From the NCBI RefSeq assembly GCF_040412425.1, contig NC_089794.1:15955103-16019102 (forward strand): a stretch of 64,000 nucleotides of DNA. The letters run 5' to 3'. Under the pieces are notes generated by a model that saw only the letters and a list, made by a program, of their open reading frames with translations, was not told the DNA's origin and searched no databases. Source of the stretch: Macrobrachium rosenbergii. Its lineage: Eukaryota; Arthropoda; Malacostraca; Decapoda; Palaemonidae. The translations under genes and the position numbers were made by a program. Positions 1 through 13,100 of this stretch are shown piece by piece (the stretch's first letter is position 1; each line of letters opens with the position of its first letter).

Positions 1-42
<42 letters not shown>
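1..42. repeat. (TA)n microsatellite
   Basis: A pure TA run at the window edge, probably longer beyond it. Confidence 0.95.
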
Positions 43-45
<3 letters not shown>

Positions 46-144
46 TTATATATTTTTTCTTTTCTTTTCTTTGACGTGTGGACATGCCCTCCTCCCCCCG
101 TGTTGCCACGCTTCTCTCGACTAATTGCCAGTTGCATAGTTCGT

Positions 145-252
145 TGCAAAGGTTAACAGACACACTTTGGGATGGAACAGAACGTGCCGAAGTTATCCCG
201 GTTTAAACCTCGGAACTCTCTCTTTGTCTAGCGAGCATCCGAACCACTAGAC

Positions 253-253
<1 letters not shown>
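145..253 (-). repeat. Possible tRNA-derived SINE head
   Basis: On the minus strand 'ctagtggttcggatgctcgc' resembles a tRNA A-box region and 'aggtttaaacc' a B-box with one change from the consensus. It is preceded by the (GA)n array at 254-316. Only weak structure support. Confidence 0.35.

Positions 254-316
<63 letters not shown>
254..316. repeat. (GA)n microsatellite
   Basis: An uninterrupted GA run of about 31 units. Confidence 0.97.
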
Positions 317-319
<3 letters not shown>

Positions 320-1249
320 TTTCCGTTGGACTCCCACTTCTTAATCGACAGTCATTTGTTCTCGTATAATTCCCTTGTATGGAGGCCCTAACGCCCAAAC
401 TCCTCCCGGGTCCTGAATATTTCATGATTTTTATGTACTTTTTGATGTACCGCCACTTACTTGGAAACCGTAGCATAGTAACCGAAAGGTGAAATGATAA
501 TATTAGGCCTATTGAGTTTTTTCTTCTTTTTCTTCTTCTCTTTGATGTTGATTAGTTGCTTATCGTTAGTCCTTTGTAAGGTGGAAAGGTACCTTCAGGT
601 AAGGTTAACTTGCTAATTAGGTCATTGTAGGCTTATGGACTCTTTGTGTTTTATTTTGAAAAGGAAAACGGTAAGAATTAAGGTCCTTTTTCGTCTAGGA
701 AACAAAAGATTCTCGTTTTCCAAGTCCATAGAGAACGGGAAGCCTAGTGACCTAACCTAGCCCAAGCCCGAAGGAAAAGGAAGTGTTACAGTCCTTCTCA
801 AGGAAGGAACGAGACAGTATTTTTGGGAAAAGATAAGCAGAAAGAGAATTCCAATCCTTTTCTGTAGAAAGGAGACCCCCTTCACTAGAACGGTACAGTT
901 CAATTATTAAAGATTTCTGCATAAGATGTGGGAAGAGTAGGCCTAACGTACTATTCATACGTTTAGATGAAGACGCTCTTGGATACGGCGAGATTCAAAT
1001 GAAGCACCTTTCAATATCCTGCAGTTAATTATCGGTTTTAGAACGTCTGAGGCCCACTGAGGTGAGTGAAATACGTCTCATACATTACAATACATTAAGC
1101 TCTCATCAGAGGCATCTTTTATTTCGTATCCAGGAGCTAATCCTCCCGGGGTATCCCCCAAGGAGGTATCCTGTGACCCAACCAAGCAGATGCTTCTGTA
1201 TATCGTACCCTGGGGCCGTTTACCTACCACTGACGCTTTTCGCTTCTGA

Positions 1250-1252
<3 letters not shown>

Positions 1253-1319
<67 letters not shown>
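1253..1319. repeat. (CT)n microsatellite
   Basis: An uninterrupted CT run of about 33 units. The Ser-Leu open frame across it is an artefact. Confidence 0.97.
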
Positions 1320-1321
<2 letters not shown>

Positions 1322-1780
1322 AGTAGGTATCCATAATGTGTGCAAACTAGGCGAGCCCCGTGTATGTAATTGGGGAGGTAAAGAAGGACAGTATTTTGAG
1401 GGGCTTCTTTGACCCTTCCTTTTGCTTCCGAACTTCATTAGGCAGTTTTTTCCTTTTTATTTTTTAAGGTGGGAGGGGATGAGTAGGGGCGGGGGAGGGG
1501 AGAAAGGGGAAAGGGCAGGGACTTCCATGGCCATACTCTCTCTCTCTATTCTCCTAAATCATTATCCTCTTACTGCCCTACCCGTACCTAAAATTCATTC
1601 TCTCTCTCTCTCCAATGGTACCTCGTTCTGATTAGGGGACCCTGGTTCGTTTCCCGCTCCCGGACATCAGAATTTCTTCATATTTCTTGCACTTGGATCT
1701 TAAGGCTGTGTAGTGACATGCGTGTCCAAAAAAGCACGAAGAATTCGAGAAAGTTAAGATGGCCTTGTGGCTATTACAAT

Positions 1781-1810
1781 TACACACACACACACACACA
1801 CACATACATA

Positions 1811-1883
<73 letters not shown>

Positions 1884-1905
1884 TATAAATACACACACAC
1901 ACACA
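1781..1905. repeat. Compound (CA)n-(TA)n-(CA)n microsatellite
   Basis: A central TA array of about 75 bases flanked on both sides by CA runs. Confidence 0.95.
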
Positions 1906-2056
1906 AGAAAATCACGTGCAAGTTTTCCAAATAAACTTCAAACCATTCAGTTATATTTTATAATTTGGGTAAGTTTTATATGCCGGCAAATCTTGTTTAG
2001 TGATATTTTTAAGTATCTTTATTTATTTTAGGTGGTTATTTATGAATGGTGACAGC

Positions 2057-2057
<1 letters not shown>

Positions 2058-2100
<43 letters not shown>
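2058..2100. repeat. (AAT)n microsatellite
   Basis: About 14 AAT units. Confidence 0.95.
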
Positions 2101-2349
2101 TCCCCAATTTATAGTTTGAACTATTAAGGTGAACTAAGCATAACGCAAACCTTTTTCTGTTTTTTTTTTTCACTAAAGCACTTGAAAGAGAAAAAACGGA
2201 AAGGAATAGAACGAGGAAATAACGAACGGGAAAGAATTGCAATTCCAAGCCAAACACTGTTTGCAGTTTGACATCTAAAATGTGGTTGGGTTTTTTTAAC
2301 AGATTTTTTTGTTCGAGTCTTCGTGAGTTATTCTCCTCTTATTCTCTAC

Positions 2350-3400
2350 GATGGATTCCATAGGTAGTGGTCTCTTACCCCGAAGAGAGATTCCACAGGT
2401 AGTGGTCTCTTACCCCGAAGGGGGATTCCATAGGTAGTGGTCTCTTACCCCGAAGACGGATTCCATAGGTAGTGTTCCCTTACCCCGAAGACGGATTCCA
2501 TAGGTAGTGGTCTCTTACCCCGAAGAGGGATTCCATAGGTAGTGGTCTCTTACCCCGAAGAGGGATTCCACAGGTAGTGGTCTCTTACCGCGAAGAGGGA
2601 TTCCATAGGTAGTGGTCTCTTACCCCGAAGAGAGATTCCATAGGTAGTGGTCTCTTACCCCGAAGAGGGATTCCATAGTGGTCTCTTACCCCGAAGAGGG
2701 ATTCCATAGGTAGTGGTCTCTTACCTCGAAGAGGGATTCCATAGATAGTGGTCTCTTACCGCGAAAAGGGATTCCATAGGTAGTGGTCTTTTACCTCGAA
2801 GAGGGATTCCATAGGTAATGGTCTTTTACCTCGAAGAGGGATTCCATAGGTAGTGGTCTCTTACCGCAAAGAGGGATTCCATAGCTAGTGGTCTTTTATC
2901 TCGAAGAGGGATTCCACAGGTAGTGGGGTTCCATAGGTAGTGGTCTTTTACCTCGAAGAGGGATTCCATAGGTAGTGGTCTCTTACCGCAAAGAGGGATT
3001 CCATAGCTAGTGGTCTTTTATCTCGAAGAGGATTCCACAGGTAGTGGGGTTCCATAGGTAGTGGGCTTTTACCTCGAAGAGGGATTCCATAGGTAGTGGT
3101 CTCTTACCGCAAAGAGGGATTCCATAGCTAGTGGTCTTTTATCTCGAAGAGGGATTCCACAGGTAGTGGGGTTCCATAGGTAGTGGTCTTTTACCTCGAA
3201 GAGGGATTCCATAGGTAGTGGTCTTTTACCTCGAAGAGGGATTCCATAGGTAGTGGTCTTGTACCTCGAAGAGGGATTCCATAGGTAGTTGTCTCTTACC
3301 TCAACGAAGGATTCTATAGGTATTGGTGTCTCTTACCTCGATGAGGGTTTCTATAGGTATTGGGGTGTATTACCTCGACGAGGGACTCTACTGTATAGTT
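2350..3400 (+). repeat. 36-bp minisatellite, about 29 copies, with a higher-order block
   Basis: The unit contains 'ggattccataggtagtggtc' followed by 'tcttaccccgaagag'. Copies differ by point changes (cccc/ctc/cgc/cgca; cttac/tttac). Between 2880 and 3180 a composite unit of about 121-122 bases (three units plus a 14-base partial unit 'gtagtggggttcc') is repeated about three times. The last copies, after 3290, are diverged. No open frame runs through it. Confidence 0.95.
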
Positions 3401-3551
3401 ACTGAGTAATGACCTCGACGAAATTATCCGCCAGACCTACTCAGCTGAACCATTCGTATATCCCTGTTGACCAAAGCAATGAATTATATGCCTGGTTGTT
3501 AGTTGACTATTGAGTTGCCTTTGCGAAAGGAGAGACAAGCAACAACTGTAG

Positions 3552-3860
3552 GAATAGAATTCAGAGTTTAGACCAAAGGCCAAGCACTGGGGCCTTTGAG
3601 GTCATTCAGCGCTGGAAGGGAAATTGAAAATAGGTAGGTTTGAAAGGTGTAACAGGAGGAAAACCTCGCAGTTGCACTATGAAGTAATCGTTAGGAGAGG
3701 GTTGATAGCAAGGTGGAAGAATATAATTTGAATGGAGGTGCAGTAAAAGGAATGAAAAGGGTTGCAGCTATGGGTCGAAGGGACGCTGCAAAGAACCTTT
3801 AGTAATGCGTACAGTGCATCGCGTCAGGTACACTGACGGCACTACCGCCCTTCGGGGAGC
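3552..3860 (+). repeat. Dispersed SINE-like element, copy 1
   Basis: About 310 bases starting 'gaatagaattcagagttta' and containing 'caagcactggggcctttgag' and, near the end, 'gggacgctgcaaagaacc' and 'cactgacggcactaccg'. It matches 8431-8738 and 42497-42775 along its whole length. No long open frame, consistent with a non-autonomous element. I recall this family as common in decapod genomes. Confidence 0.8.
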
Positions 3861-3870
3861 AAGAACTGTA

Positions 3871-3872
<2 letters not shown>

Positions 3873-3921
<49 letters not shown>
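3873..3921. repeat. (CT)n microsatellite
   Basis: About 24 CT units immediately after SINE-like copy 1. Confidence 0.95.
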
Positions 3922-3925
<4 letters not shown>

Positions 3926-4274
3926 GCAGATGATACGAGGATTACCGGGGGGTAAAAATGGCGAATACGTGTTATGGAAAATAAATGTCTTCCCCGGGAC
4001 GAGGTTGGGGTATTTTTCAAAGAAGGAAACTCTTGTGATTTTTTCCTCTTTTTTTCCTTTTTTCCCTCTCCTCGGGGGGAAAAATAGCCTGTGTCAGGAG
4101 CAGGCATATTTCTGACTATTTTACGGGCCGGGAAATGTGAAGAAATCGCAGGCAAAGTATTTTTTCCCTTTTTTCTTTCATCGGTTTTGGTACGTTTTTA
4201 TCACTTTCGCGTGTAGAATTTTTTTTATTGGCCCAAATGAAAGGCTTGTGTTATAGTTCTGCATTGGTTATCTT

Positions 4275-4277
<3 letters not shown>

Positions 4278-4348
<71 letters not shown>
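4278..4348. repeat. (GA)n microsatellite
   Basis: About 35 GA units. Confidence 0.95.
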
Positions 4349-4349
<1 letters not shown>

Positions 4350-4489
4350 CAAGCTAAACGGGAAGAACAGTAAATGACAGCTGTTGCATTTATTAACATT
4401 ATATAGAAATGGGCCAATGTTATTGACTTTCACTATATATTCTTATACTGTTCTCGTAATTTGAATGAAAGATATGTATCCGCCCATCT

Positions 4490-5065
4490 TGCTGTCAACC
4501 TCCAAACACCCCCTTGTACCCCCAACCCGGTGCTTCCACCTCCATTGCTGCCAACCGTCCTTTTCACTGCTACCAATCCGTTGCTGCTATCCGTATAGAC
4601 ACCAGCCGTCATATCCACTGCTGTCAGTCTACTCCACTGGTGCTATTTCTCCCTTAACTGCTATCAATTCCCCACTTTCCTTCCGTTCTATCACAACTGC
4701 CATCCATGGATATCAGCCGTCACTGTCACTCCCCTCTGCTGTCAGCCTCCACGTCCACTGCTACCAACAACCATTAACTCTACCTCCACTGCTACCATCA
4801 CATTTCTCCATTACTAGGAGCCTCCACATTCATTGCTACCATCCTTCACTACCAATGCTGAAAAAAAAACCACTATTACCCATTTCTTCATTAATATCAA
4901 GTATGAACCCACCTTTAGTGCTACCAATCCCACCGTCAGTGCTGCCAACTTATATCTGCAGTGCTACCAATGCCACCGTCATTACTACCAACTTTTCTTT
5001 GCATTCATTGCTACCAACCTTTCTCTCTACTACCAACCCTCATCTCCCATGCTGTCTGTCAATCC
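4490..5065 (+). repeat. Decayed pyrimidine-rich tandem repeat
   Basis: Recurring 'cactgctaccaac', 'attgctaccaac' and 'actgctgtcag' motifs every 20-40 bases indicate an old minisatellite. The long open frame across it comes from the repeat's composition. Confidence 0.65.
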
Positions 5066-5762
5066 CCACTATCCCTACAGTCACCCCATACTTCGGCAGC
5101 CTCCTACAGCTGTTTGGCAACGTCGTATTCCTGCGGGAGACGGTATCTCATTGGAATAATTAGGCCGGTACTATCGCACTTTCCCTTTTTAATTATTCAT
5201 ACGCGGAAGGCCGAATTAGAGCTTCAAACTGTGCAAGTTCTCCCCCCCCCCACCCACCCCTTCCCCCCATCCCTTCTTCCACCTACGTGTTTACCTGGAA
5301 AACAGCCATTTTCCGTTTCTTCGTTTCTCGTGATTAGTAATGCTTGTCGGTACGTTATTTCATCCTGCTAATGCATTTTGTGCTGTCTGGTTGTATCTAT
5401 CTGCAGGCCGTATTTGCATAAGGCCACGAGGTGAAATAAAGAATGCTGTTATGAATGCCATTGTATCGGTAATGCACTAATGTGATGCTTCGCTCTGAGC
5501 TCTCGACTGTGTGTGTGAGTGGGATTTCTGTGGCAGCTGCAGATACTGAGCAGAGTTTTTGTTTTATTCTTATTATTTCGGTGATGCAACGGAGAGTTTC
5601 TCCTTTTGATTTCACGTCTTGGGAAATGTCCTTGCTTGTTTGCCGTCTCTTGATGAGATTATTGTTGATTTGCTCCTATGTTTGTTCAACTGACTGTAAA
5701 TTCGTTGCTGGTTTTTGAGCCTTTGCAGATATACCTTACAGACGTTGGTCAGGCAAACAATG

Positions 5763-5768
5763 TATGTA

Positions 5769-5851
<83 letters not shown>
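5763..5851. repeat. (TA)n microsatellite
   Basis: About 40 TA units with a few TG interruptions at the 5' edge. Confidence 0.95.
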
Positions 5852-5853
<2 letters not shown>

Positions 5854-6599
5854 AACATTTGCATCAGATATTACCCTAATGACATAACCGAGTAATCCCA
5901 AACATCTACATGTCTTTCAAAGAGCTCTGAAAAAGGGTCATCCACTCTTTTTCACCTCCTCCTATGCGTATTATTCTGCCCCTGTGGATCTGACCCAGTT
6001 TCCCGGGGGCGTTTGTCCCGGGGAGAATGGGGTTTACGTTTGATATACTTCAGCCAGGCGGAAGGTAAACAGGTGATTATAACGGGTAAACAATTACAAC
6101 TTAGATAATTATCATATTTAGAATATACTTCATTTCGCGGTTGTGAAATGGTTGTGTGTGTGTGTACCGGATGGGATATGTTGTTGAATTTAAATTTACC
6201 ATTTCACGTAAATGCCTCCTGTTCTTTCTTCTGTATGTTTATTCGATTTTGATTTGCTTTTGCTTTTTATTCATTCGTTATTCCCTTCCTCCCACAAACA
6301 GGGCTCGCTTGGGAAGTCGCTTGTCTTCAGCAGTGATGTGAATGAATTTCCACTTTTTTTTTCTAATTTTAATCGTACGCGCGTCTACGCTGCGTTAACT
6401 TGAAATTAAGGCACATAGAAATTATTGTGTGAATTAGAATATTCGTCGCAGAGCTCATCTTGCTAATGGGGGGAGCGTAGCCTAGTAGGAAGTTATGTGC
6501 TGTAATAGGATTGCGTAATTGGAGATAAGATGCATGTGATGAGGATGAAATTGGTTGGTAATCGTACTCACTCGCTCTCTCTCGCGCACATATACACTA

Positions 6600-6628
6600 C
6601 ACTACACACACACAATTATATTATACTA

Positions 6629-6710
<82 letters not shown>

Positions 6711-6737
6711 TATATATTATATAAATAGATCTGTATA

Positions 6738-6821
<84 letters not shown>

Positions 6822-6855
6822 GTATGTAATTTTATACATACATATATGTACACAT
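6600..6855. repeat. Compound (CA)/(TA)n block
   Basis: Two TA arrays (about 6630-6722 and 6743-6816) separated by a 20-base island and preceded by a CA run. Confidence 0.93.
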
Positions 6856-7036
6856 AATATGTAGCCTATATATATGTTATGTAATATTCTTCTATTTAAC
6901 ACAATATAAAAGAATGTTGTAATTTAGTGTTCTTTCTTATACACAGAGAATAGTAATTACCTATTTTAATTAAGTGTTCTTCAAAACTGTAAAAAAAAAA
7001 AATACCTTTTAACCCATGTCGTTTCTTCTCTTGCAG

Positions 7037-7149
7037 GGAGCAGTGTGGTGGAAGGAGAATTCAGAATCACTAACCAAAACTTCTGGTCAGGGCTGGAGGA
7101 CCCACATTCGGAGGAATACAGGGCCATGGCGGACTCCATAGAGAGAGAG
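7037..7149 (+). CDS. Exon: N-terminal part of SEA domain
   Basis: The acceptor is ttgcag at 7031-7036 and the donor gtaatc at 7150. The open frame starts with two bases completing a phase-1 codon and reads [14 protein letters not shown]..., the typical first strand and helix of a SEA domain. It ends in phase 0 and joins to LDTLF at 9116, which completes the first SEA helix. No in-frame exon with a start codon was recognised in 1-7030, so the gene probably begins outside the window. Confidence 0.8.
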
Positions 7150-10100
7150 GTAATCAGATATCCCTGTTTTAGTTATCAGAAGAGGTATGGGGACGTGGCT
7201 GTGGGGCTAGCGATCTCATCCTAAACAAGTAAAAAATGTGCCAAGGTTTCTACGGCGCAGTCAAGTTTTTTGTACAGCGTATAGTCAAGGCCACTGAAAA
7301 TATCTTTCGGTGGTCTCGGTATAATGCTGTATGAGCCGCGGCCCATGAAACTTTAACCACAGCCCGGTGGTGGCCTATCCTATATTGTTGTCAGAAGCAC
7401 AATTATGGGTAAATTTAACCTTAAATAAAATAAAAACTACTTAGGCTAGAGAGCTGCAATTTGGTATGTTTGATGATTGGAGGGTGGATGATCAACATAC
7501 CAATTTGCAGCCTTCTAGCCTGAGTAGTTTTTAAGATCTGAGGGTGGGTAGAAAAAAGTGAGGAAGGACAGACTAAAATGGATGCCCCAAGAAACTTGCA
7601 GATCATACAGTTTTGGTACAAGTGGTGATGGGTTTCAGTGACGCCCTTACAGTCAGACGGGTTAGTGAATCCAGGTCTAAACACAGGCTTTATTTTTTAA
7701 TAAGCTTTTCTTTTTCAGACTTGAAGAAAATAGGACAATTATTTTGTGGGGTTTTAAGCTTGAAGTTCTTCGAGCTAATAGTCGTGATTTCACAACAGAG
7801 ACACTGCCAGAAAATTAAGTTTAAGAATGTTTTAGAAAACTTGAAGGTATGCAGCAAAACTAAAGGAAAATGGCTTCTTGTGATTTTAGTCTTAGACCTA
7901 TTAGTGCTACCACTTTGTGGCACTGGTATGTACAACTAAAAAATGTTTAAATTATTTATATCATTCTACACTCATTGGAAGCATTTTTAATTTTCGAAAA
8001 GGCAAACAAAATAATTGGATGAGAATAATGTAGTAAGAAACGTAGACATTCTCCAGTTATCATCGTCCGAAGGTTTGTAAATCACTGTGACGTTCTCTGA
8101 AGTATGTTATAAAGGCGTTGCTGAAGTTGATACAGACGTTTTTGTGGCACAATATGGAAAGGTCGCCAGACTACTTATAATTGGCAGTAGGAAAAATGGA
8201 CATCAAAATAAACTAGAAGGTCCGCAGTATATTTAACATCACGGCCCACAGAGAACTCCTCCTGGGAAATCTCTTTTATTTACCATGTTAAAATAATTCA
8301 TTTTGTATTGAAGTCATTGGGCAATTATTTTCTGTTGCCCATATATGCTGCAATTTTTTGTTCAGCTAAATATACTTTCATTCGACATTTTACTCTTTTG
8401 TTTGTGTGATGAAAATTTCAATTTTATTATAGGAATATAGAGTTTAGGCCAAAGGCCAAGCACTGGGACCTGTGAGGTCATTCAGCACTGGAAAGGAAAT
8501 TGAGAGTAGGTAGGTTTGAAAGGTATAACAGGAGGAAATCCTCAAAGCAGTTGCACTATGAAATAATAGTTAGGAGAGGGTGGATAGCAAGATGGAAGAA
8601 GATAATATGAATGGAGGTACAGCAAAAGGAATGAAAGGGGTTGCATCTAGGGGCCAAAGGGACGCTGCAAAGAACCTTTAGTAATGCCTACAGTGCATTC
8701 CATGAGGTACACTGACGGCAGTACCTTCTACGGGGTCAGTTTTATTATAAATTCTATTCGAGCAAATTTGAAAGAATTTTAAAACATTGCATGTACTAGG
8801 TTTAGTTCATTGATCAGTACAGAAGTGAATTCGTTAACTCAAACTAGTAGTTTGATACATGACCCTGGTTTATGCCATTTTATTGTCAATAGGGTTTGAC
8901 TTTAATACATTGCTTAGCTGTATATCATGACCATTTTTTTAAAAATTACCCTTACCAGATAAACACAATCCAGTAAACTATACATTTGATATTTTACGAG
9001 ATATTTTACAGCCTGCGATTTTGAACTGAAAAGACAGAATAGTTAACAATGAATTTTCTCAGTTACATATAGCCAAAAATAATTTTTTAAAATGTCAATG
9101 TATTTTCTTCTTCAGCTTGACACACTATTCCTTGGGTCCGTCTGGGCACGCGAGTATAACCACAGCCAAGTCGTCTCCCTGGCTGAGGGCTCCCTACTTG
9201 TACACGCTCAGTTGTTCCTGAACGTCGCAGACGTCCGAGCAGCTTCTAAATTAGGGTCAGTATTCCTCCGCGGCCTCCACAATCGCCATGGGAACGACTG
9301 GCTTGGCCAGTACTCCATCGATGTCACGTCCATCAGGTTCACCAATGTTGCCGTCGATTCTTCTAAAGTGTCATCCACCACCCAGCCTCCATCGACCGAG
9401 GGAGATGAGGAGCAGTCGACATCGGTCGTGGAAGTCTCGAACACTATACCTCATCTAAACGTAGGTTGGGGCGAATGGGGTCCCTGGTCTAGTTGCTTCC
9501 CCTGCTCCCCCCAGTACGATCAGATACGAACCAGACAGTGCCACATGGATGCTGGTCGCGGCGTGATCATCAGCACCATTGAGCCATGCTTGCCAACTGG
9601 CATGGGTGGTCAGCTGGAAGGTTCGGGTGGTGAAATGGACAGTCGTCCGTGCCAGTGTCCTCACATCAACAATAAGGATGGCTCGAGGACAACCACCACC
9701 ACCACTACGACAACCACCACCCCCTGGAAGGTTGAAGAACAGCCGCAGAGGGAAGAAGACCGTCTGGGTGATGTGGGTGCAGGTATGTTTGCGAGAGTAA
9801 AACTATATTTTGTTCTGTAATGTTTGAATGCCAAACTACACACATGTTCTGTACCTGTATAATACAGGACAGTAATACAGAATAGGATCTCTCTTATCCA
9901 CAGCTTGAAAGCCTCTAGACAAAGGCAAGTAATGAAGCAGTTTGAAGTCTGTAATAATTTGGTTTTTGTATTTTAACCTTTTTGAAGTCTTCAAAGCTTG
10001 CAAGATATTTTTTTAAGATGAGAAGCTTTTAAAGATTGGAAAGATGTTGTGATGCCCTGAATTGTTTGCACGTAAATGTCATTTCAGAGCGACTCTGTGA

Positions 10101-13100
10101 TTTGTGTCTCCCTGGCGAAGTCTGTGTTGGATTACAAGGGGAACCGTATCCCACCTGCAGAACGGCACTGGATTCAGGGGACCGAACAGGTAAGCTCTTT
10201 CACGATCTCTCTTTAAATGGAATTGTACCGTGATAGTCATGTGCTGGTAGAGTTTTCGTGGTACTTTTGTTTTATTTTAGAATTTGCAGAGGCTACCAGA
10301 GCTTATGTCTTAAATGTTTTTTCATAATTGCCATTATACTATTCAAAATTATCTTGTGTGAACAACATAATTTTTTGAAAGTTGCACTAGCAAGTACATT
10401 AACTCAGTACGTAAAGGAATAAAGCCATAGCAAATGGTGGAGACTAATAATGCTGTTGTCCCATTCTGAGATTAATCCAGAAATTAAAAAAGAAAGATTT
10501 AAAAATAAAAAAAAGGTGACTACAGAGTAGTTTGAATTTAATTCCTCATACTTTAAATCTAACACTTTGGTCCAACCAGACTTTTTTTCTGGGAAAGATT
10601 TGGAAAGAAAGGCAAAAGAGAATTGTTAGAAAAAAAAGACAAACATTTTTTCAGGTTGTGGTGGCCTTTGTGCTATAGACTCTGAGGTATGCCAGGCACT
10701 GGGATCTCGAGCCTTCCAGTGCCATAGTGCATCACTCTGTCTGCATGATGAGTGGCGTTGTGCTGATGGCCTGTGTATACCCCACATTAAGCGCTGCGAC
10801 GGTCACATGAACTGTTATGATCAAAGTGACGAACAACACTGTCGTAAGTTTTGTAGCAAATTTTATTGCTCTTCTGCACCTCAAGTCACTGTACTGTGTA
10901 TGAGAATGCCATGACAGTCCAGTACACTGATAGGTAAACTTAAGAAGGACTTCAACTCACTCACTTGTGGTTTGTCGAGGTTTCCTCTTGCAACTACAAT
11001 ACCATGAAATGGTGCTGTTGTGAAGAGAGAGTGGTCATTCACCTCGCTGTAATTGTGAACTGCATTTCTCGCTCAGTTTTTAAACAACAGAATCAACTTT
11101 TGAGAAGTAGTGGGGAGATGAAAACAGAAGAGCTGTCCATGTGTTAAGTAATTGTTAAATTTAAATGTACATTACTTGAAGACTGCATCTAAAAATCAGC
11201 ATGTTGTATTGCTTTCTCATATTTACTACTTTATATTTGTATATTTTTAGTTAGTTTTATATGGTGGATGTGCTTCATTTTTATTATAGATGCTTGTAAT
11301 GGGTTTATTTGGAATGCTATACATTAAATGTCTGCTAGTTGTGTACTGTTCATTTTTTTTTTTTTTTTTGTGAAATTTCCAGTTTTGAATTGGCATTCTG
11401 ATTAATGTCTTGATGTTTTGATGCTCTTGTCAAGTATAATTTTCAGTTTTCATCTTTGTTGCAAAATTGAGAAATACTTTTACAATTTTCTGGAGGCTTC
11501 ATGATGAAAATTAAACTCTTACAGCACTTTTGGACAAGCAAAAGACTTAAGACAATGCTGTCCTGTTTGAAATAATCTAAATATCACTATCTATAGATAA
11601 ACTGATAAACATAACTTATTTTAAGATAAACTAATGACTTTTTTACAGATAAAATGCAGTATATTGATGAATATTTGCCTTGTTTCAGAGTGCAGTATTG
11701 ATCAATTTCAATGTGGCAACAATACTTCCTGCCTACCTATTACTTCAAAATGTGATGGTAAAATGGACTGCTGGGACGGCTCTGACGAAGTCAATTGCAC
11801 AACATGTAAGTAACAAGCTGCTGCCATTATTATTTTTCCACAAATCTGACAGTGATTTGCACCAAAGTTTGTTGAGCCTATAGTTGAAATGATCTACACA
11901 AAAAAAAAAAAAAAAAAATCTGTTTGTGTAATAGAACCTTGAAAAATAATTCATGTGAATTGTATGAGTGTAGTTCAAGTAAGTGAGAAGTAAATCTTGT
12001 GTAGATCAGCCAAAGCTGTTATATCTTCATTGCTGCAGGATTTCACAAGTTGTCTGCTTATCTCAATCACCACACTTTTCAACTTGTATTGTAATTCACT
12101 CTTTTTGCACTGTAGGATATCAGGTAAAATACTGATGATTTCTTATATCCTGTTCTTGAGTAGGATGCTGTTTATGGCCATCACAAGGTGAAATTACATT
12201 TATTGTTAATTTGTTTAGCATTGACCAAGACACACCCAGCGATACCAGACATCAGGCTTTGAGAACTAAGAGATTCGCCCACTTTTCCGAAGATCCTTCC
12301 CTGCATATTGTACCCTTGCAGATCCTACTCTGACTATTGTAGCTGTTGTATTGTAGAGGAATTTTCGTTTTTGAAACACCAATGTTTATACTTTTTGTGC
12401 CATTTCATTTTTTGAGTGATGATTACTTGATGCATGGCTTTTCATTTTAGGTTTGAATTTTTGTGCATGACTCCATTCTGACTGATTTCCTCTGATATTT
12501 TTTTTGCATGTGTTTGATTGCATGTGGTCTTGCTGTCCTGTCTCTCTAAAACCCAGCAAAGGGAGGTAAGATTTTTAATCACCCGCACTCTTAGAAAGTT
12601 CAGTATTAATCATGTTGAAGTTTTGATGATAAAATTTTAATTTTTTGTATGAAATGGTAATTATGTTATAAAGCTTGCATGAAAATACATTTTCTTTTAC
12701 TAATATCTTCTCATTTTTTACTTTTTAACTTTTAAAAAAGTTCAAGCCAGTATAAGCAGTAATTTGATGCACTCTAACACTTTTAACTGGCTATTTCTGT
12801 TCTTGTTTTTAATTTGTTCCCTGACCTCTCCACTACCACAGTCAACCACAATTTCCAAACCTCATCCCTATACCACTCAGTTGCGGATCTTGGTTCTCAA
12901 TGTCTTATGGGTACCTGTGTGTGTTTCAGTGTGCCCCAACCCTGACACTCAGTTTACTTGCCGCAGCAGTCAGTGTATCCCCAAGCAGCAATTCTGCGAC
13001 GGGTTACCGGATTGTAGAGACGGGTCAGATGAACCCTTTGGATGTGCTGGACGGTGCCAAACCAACGAGCATCAATGCAGGTGAGGAAGGGAAGAGTCAT

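Noticed and set aside
1062..1412. Open frames with Ser-Leu, Arg-Glu or Tyr-Ile runs over microsatellites (here and at 1632, 3799, 4251, 5612, 6530, 44577, 50913, 59845)
   Set aside because: They are translations of (CT)n, (GA)n and (TA)n arrays and carry no recognisable flanking domain.
2350..3400. CRISPR-like array
   Set aside because: Units are contiguous without unique spacers, variants grade into each other, and the window is eukaryotic.
4465..5163. A 232-codon open frame on the plus strand
   Set aside because: It follows a pyrimidine-rich decayed tandem repeat; composition explains the lack of stops, and no domain or splice context supports it.
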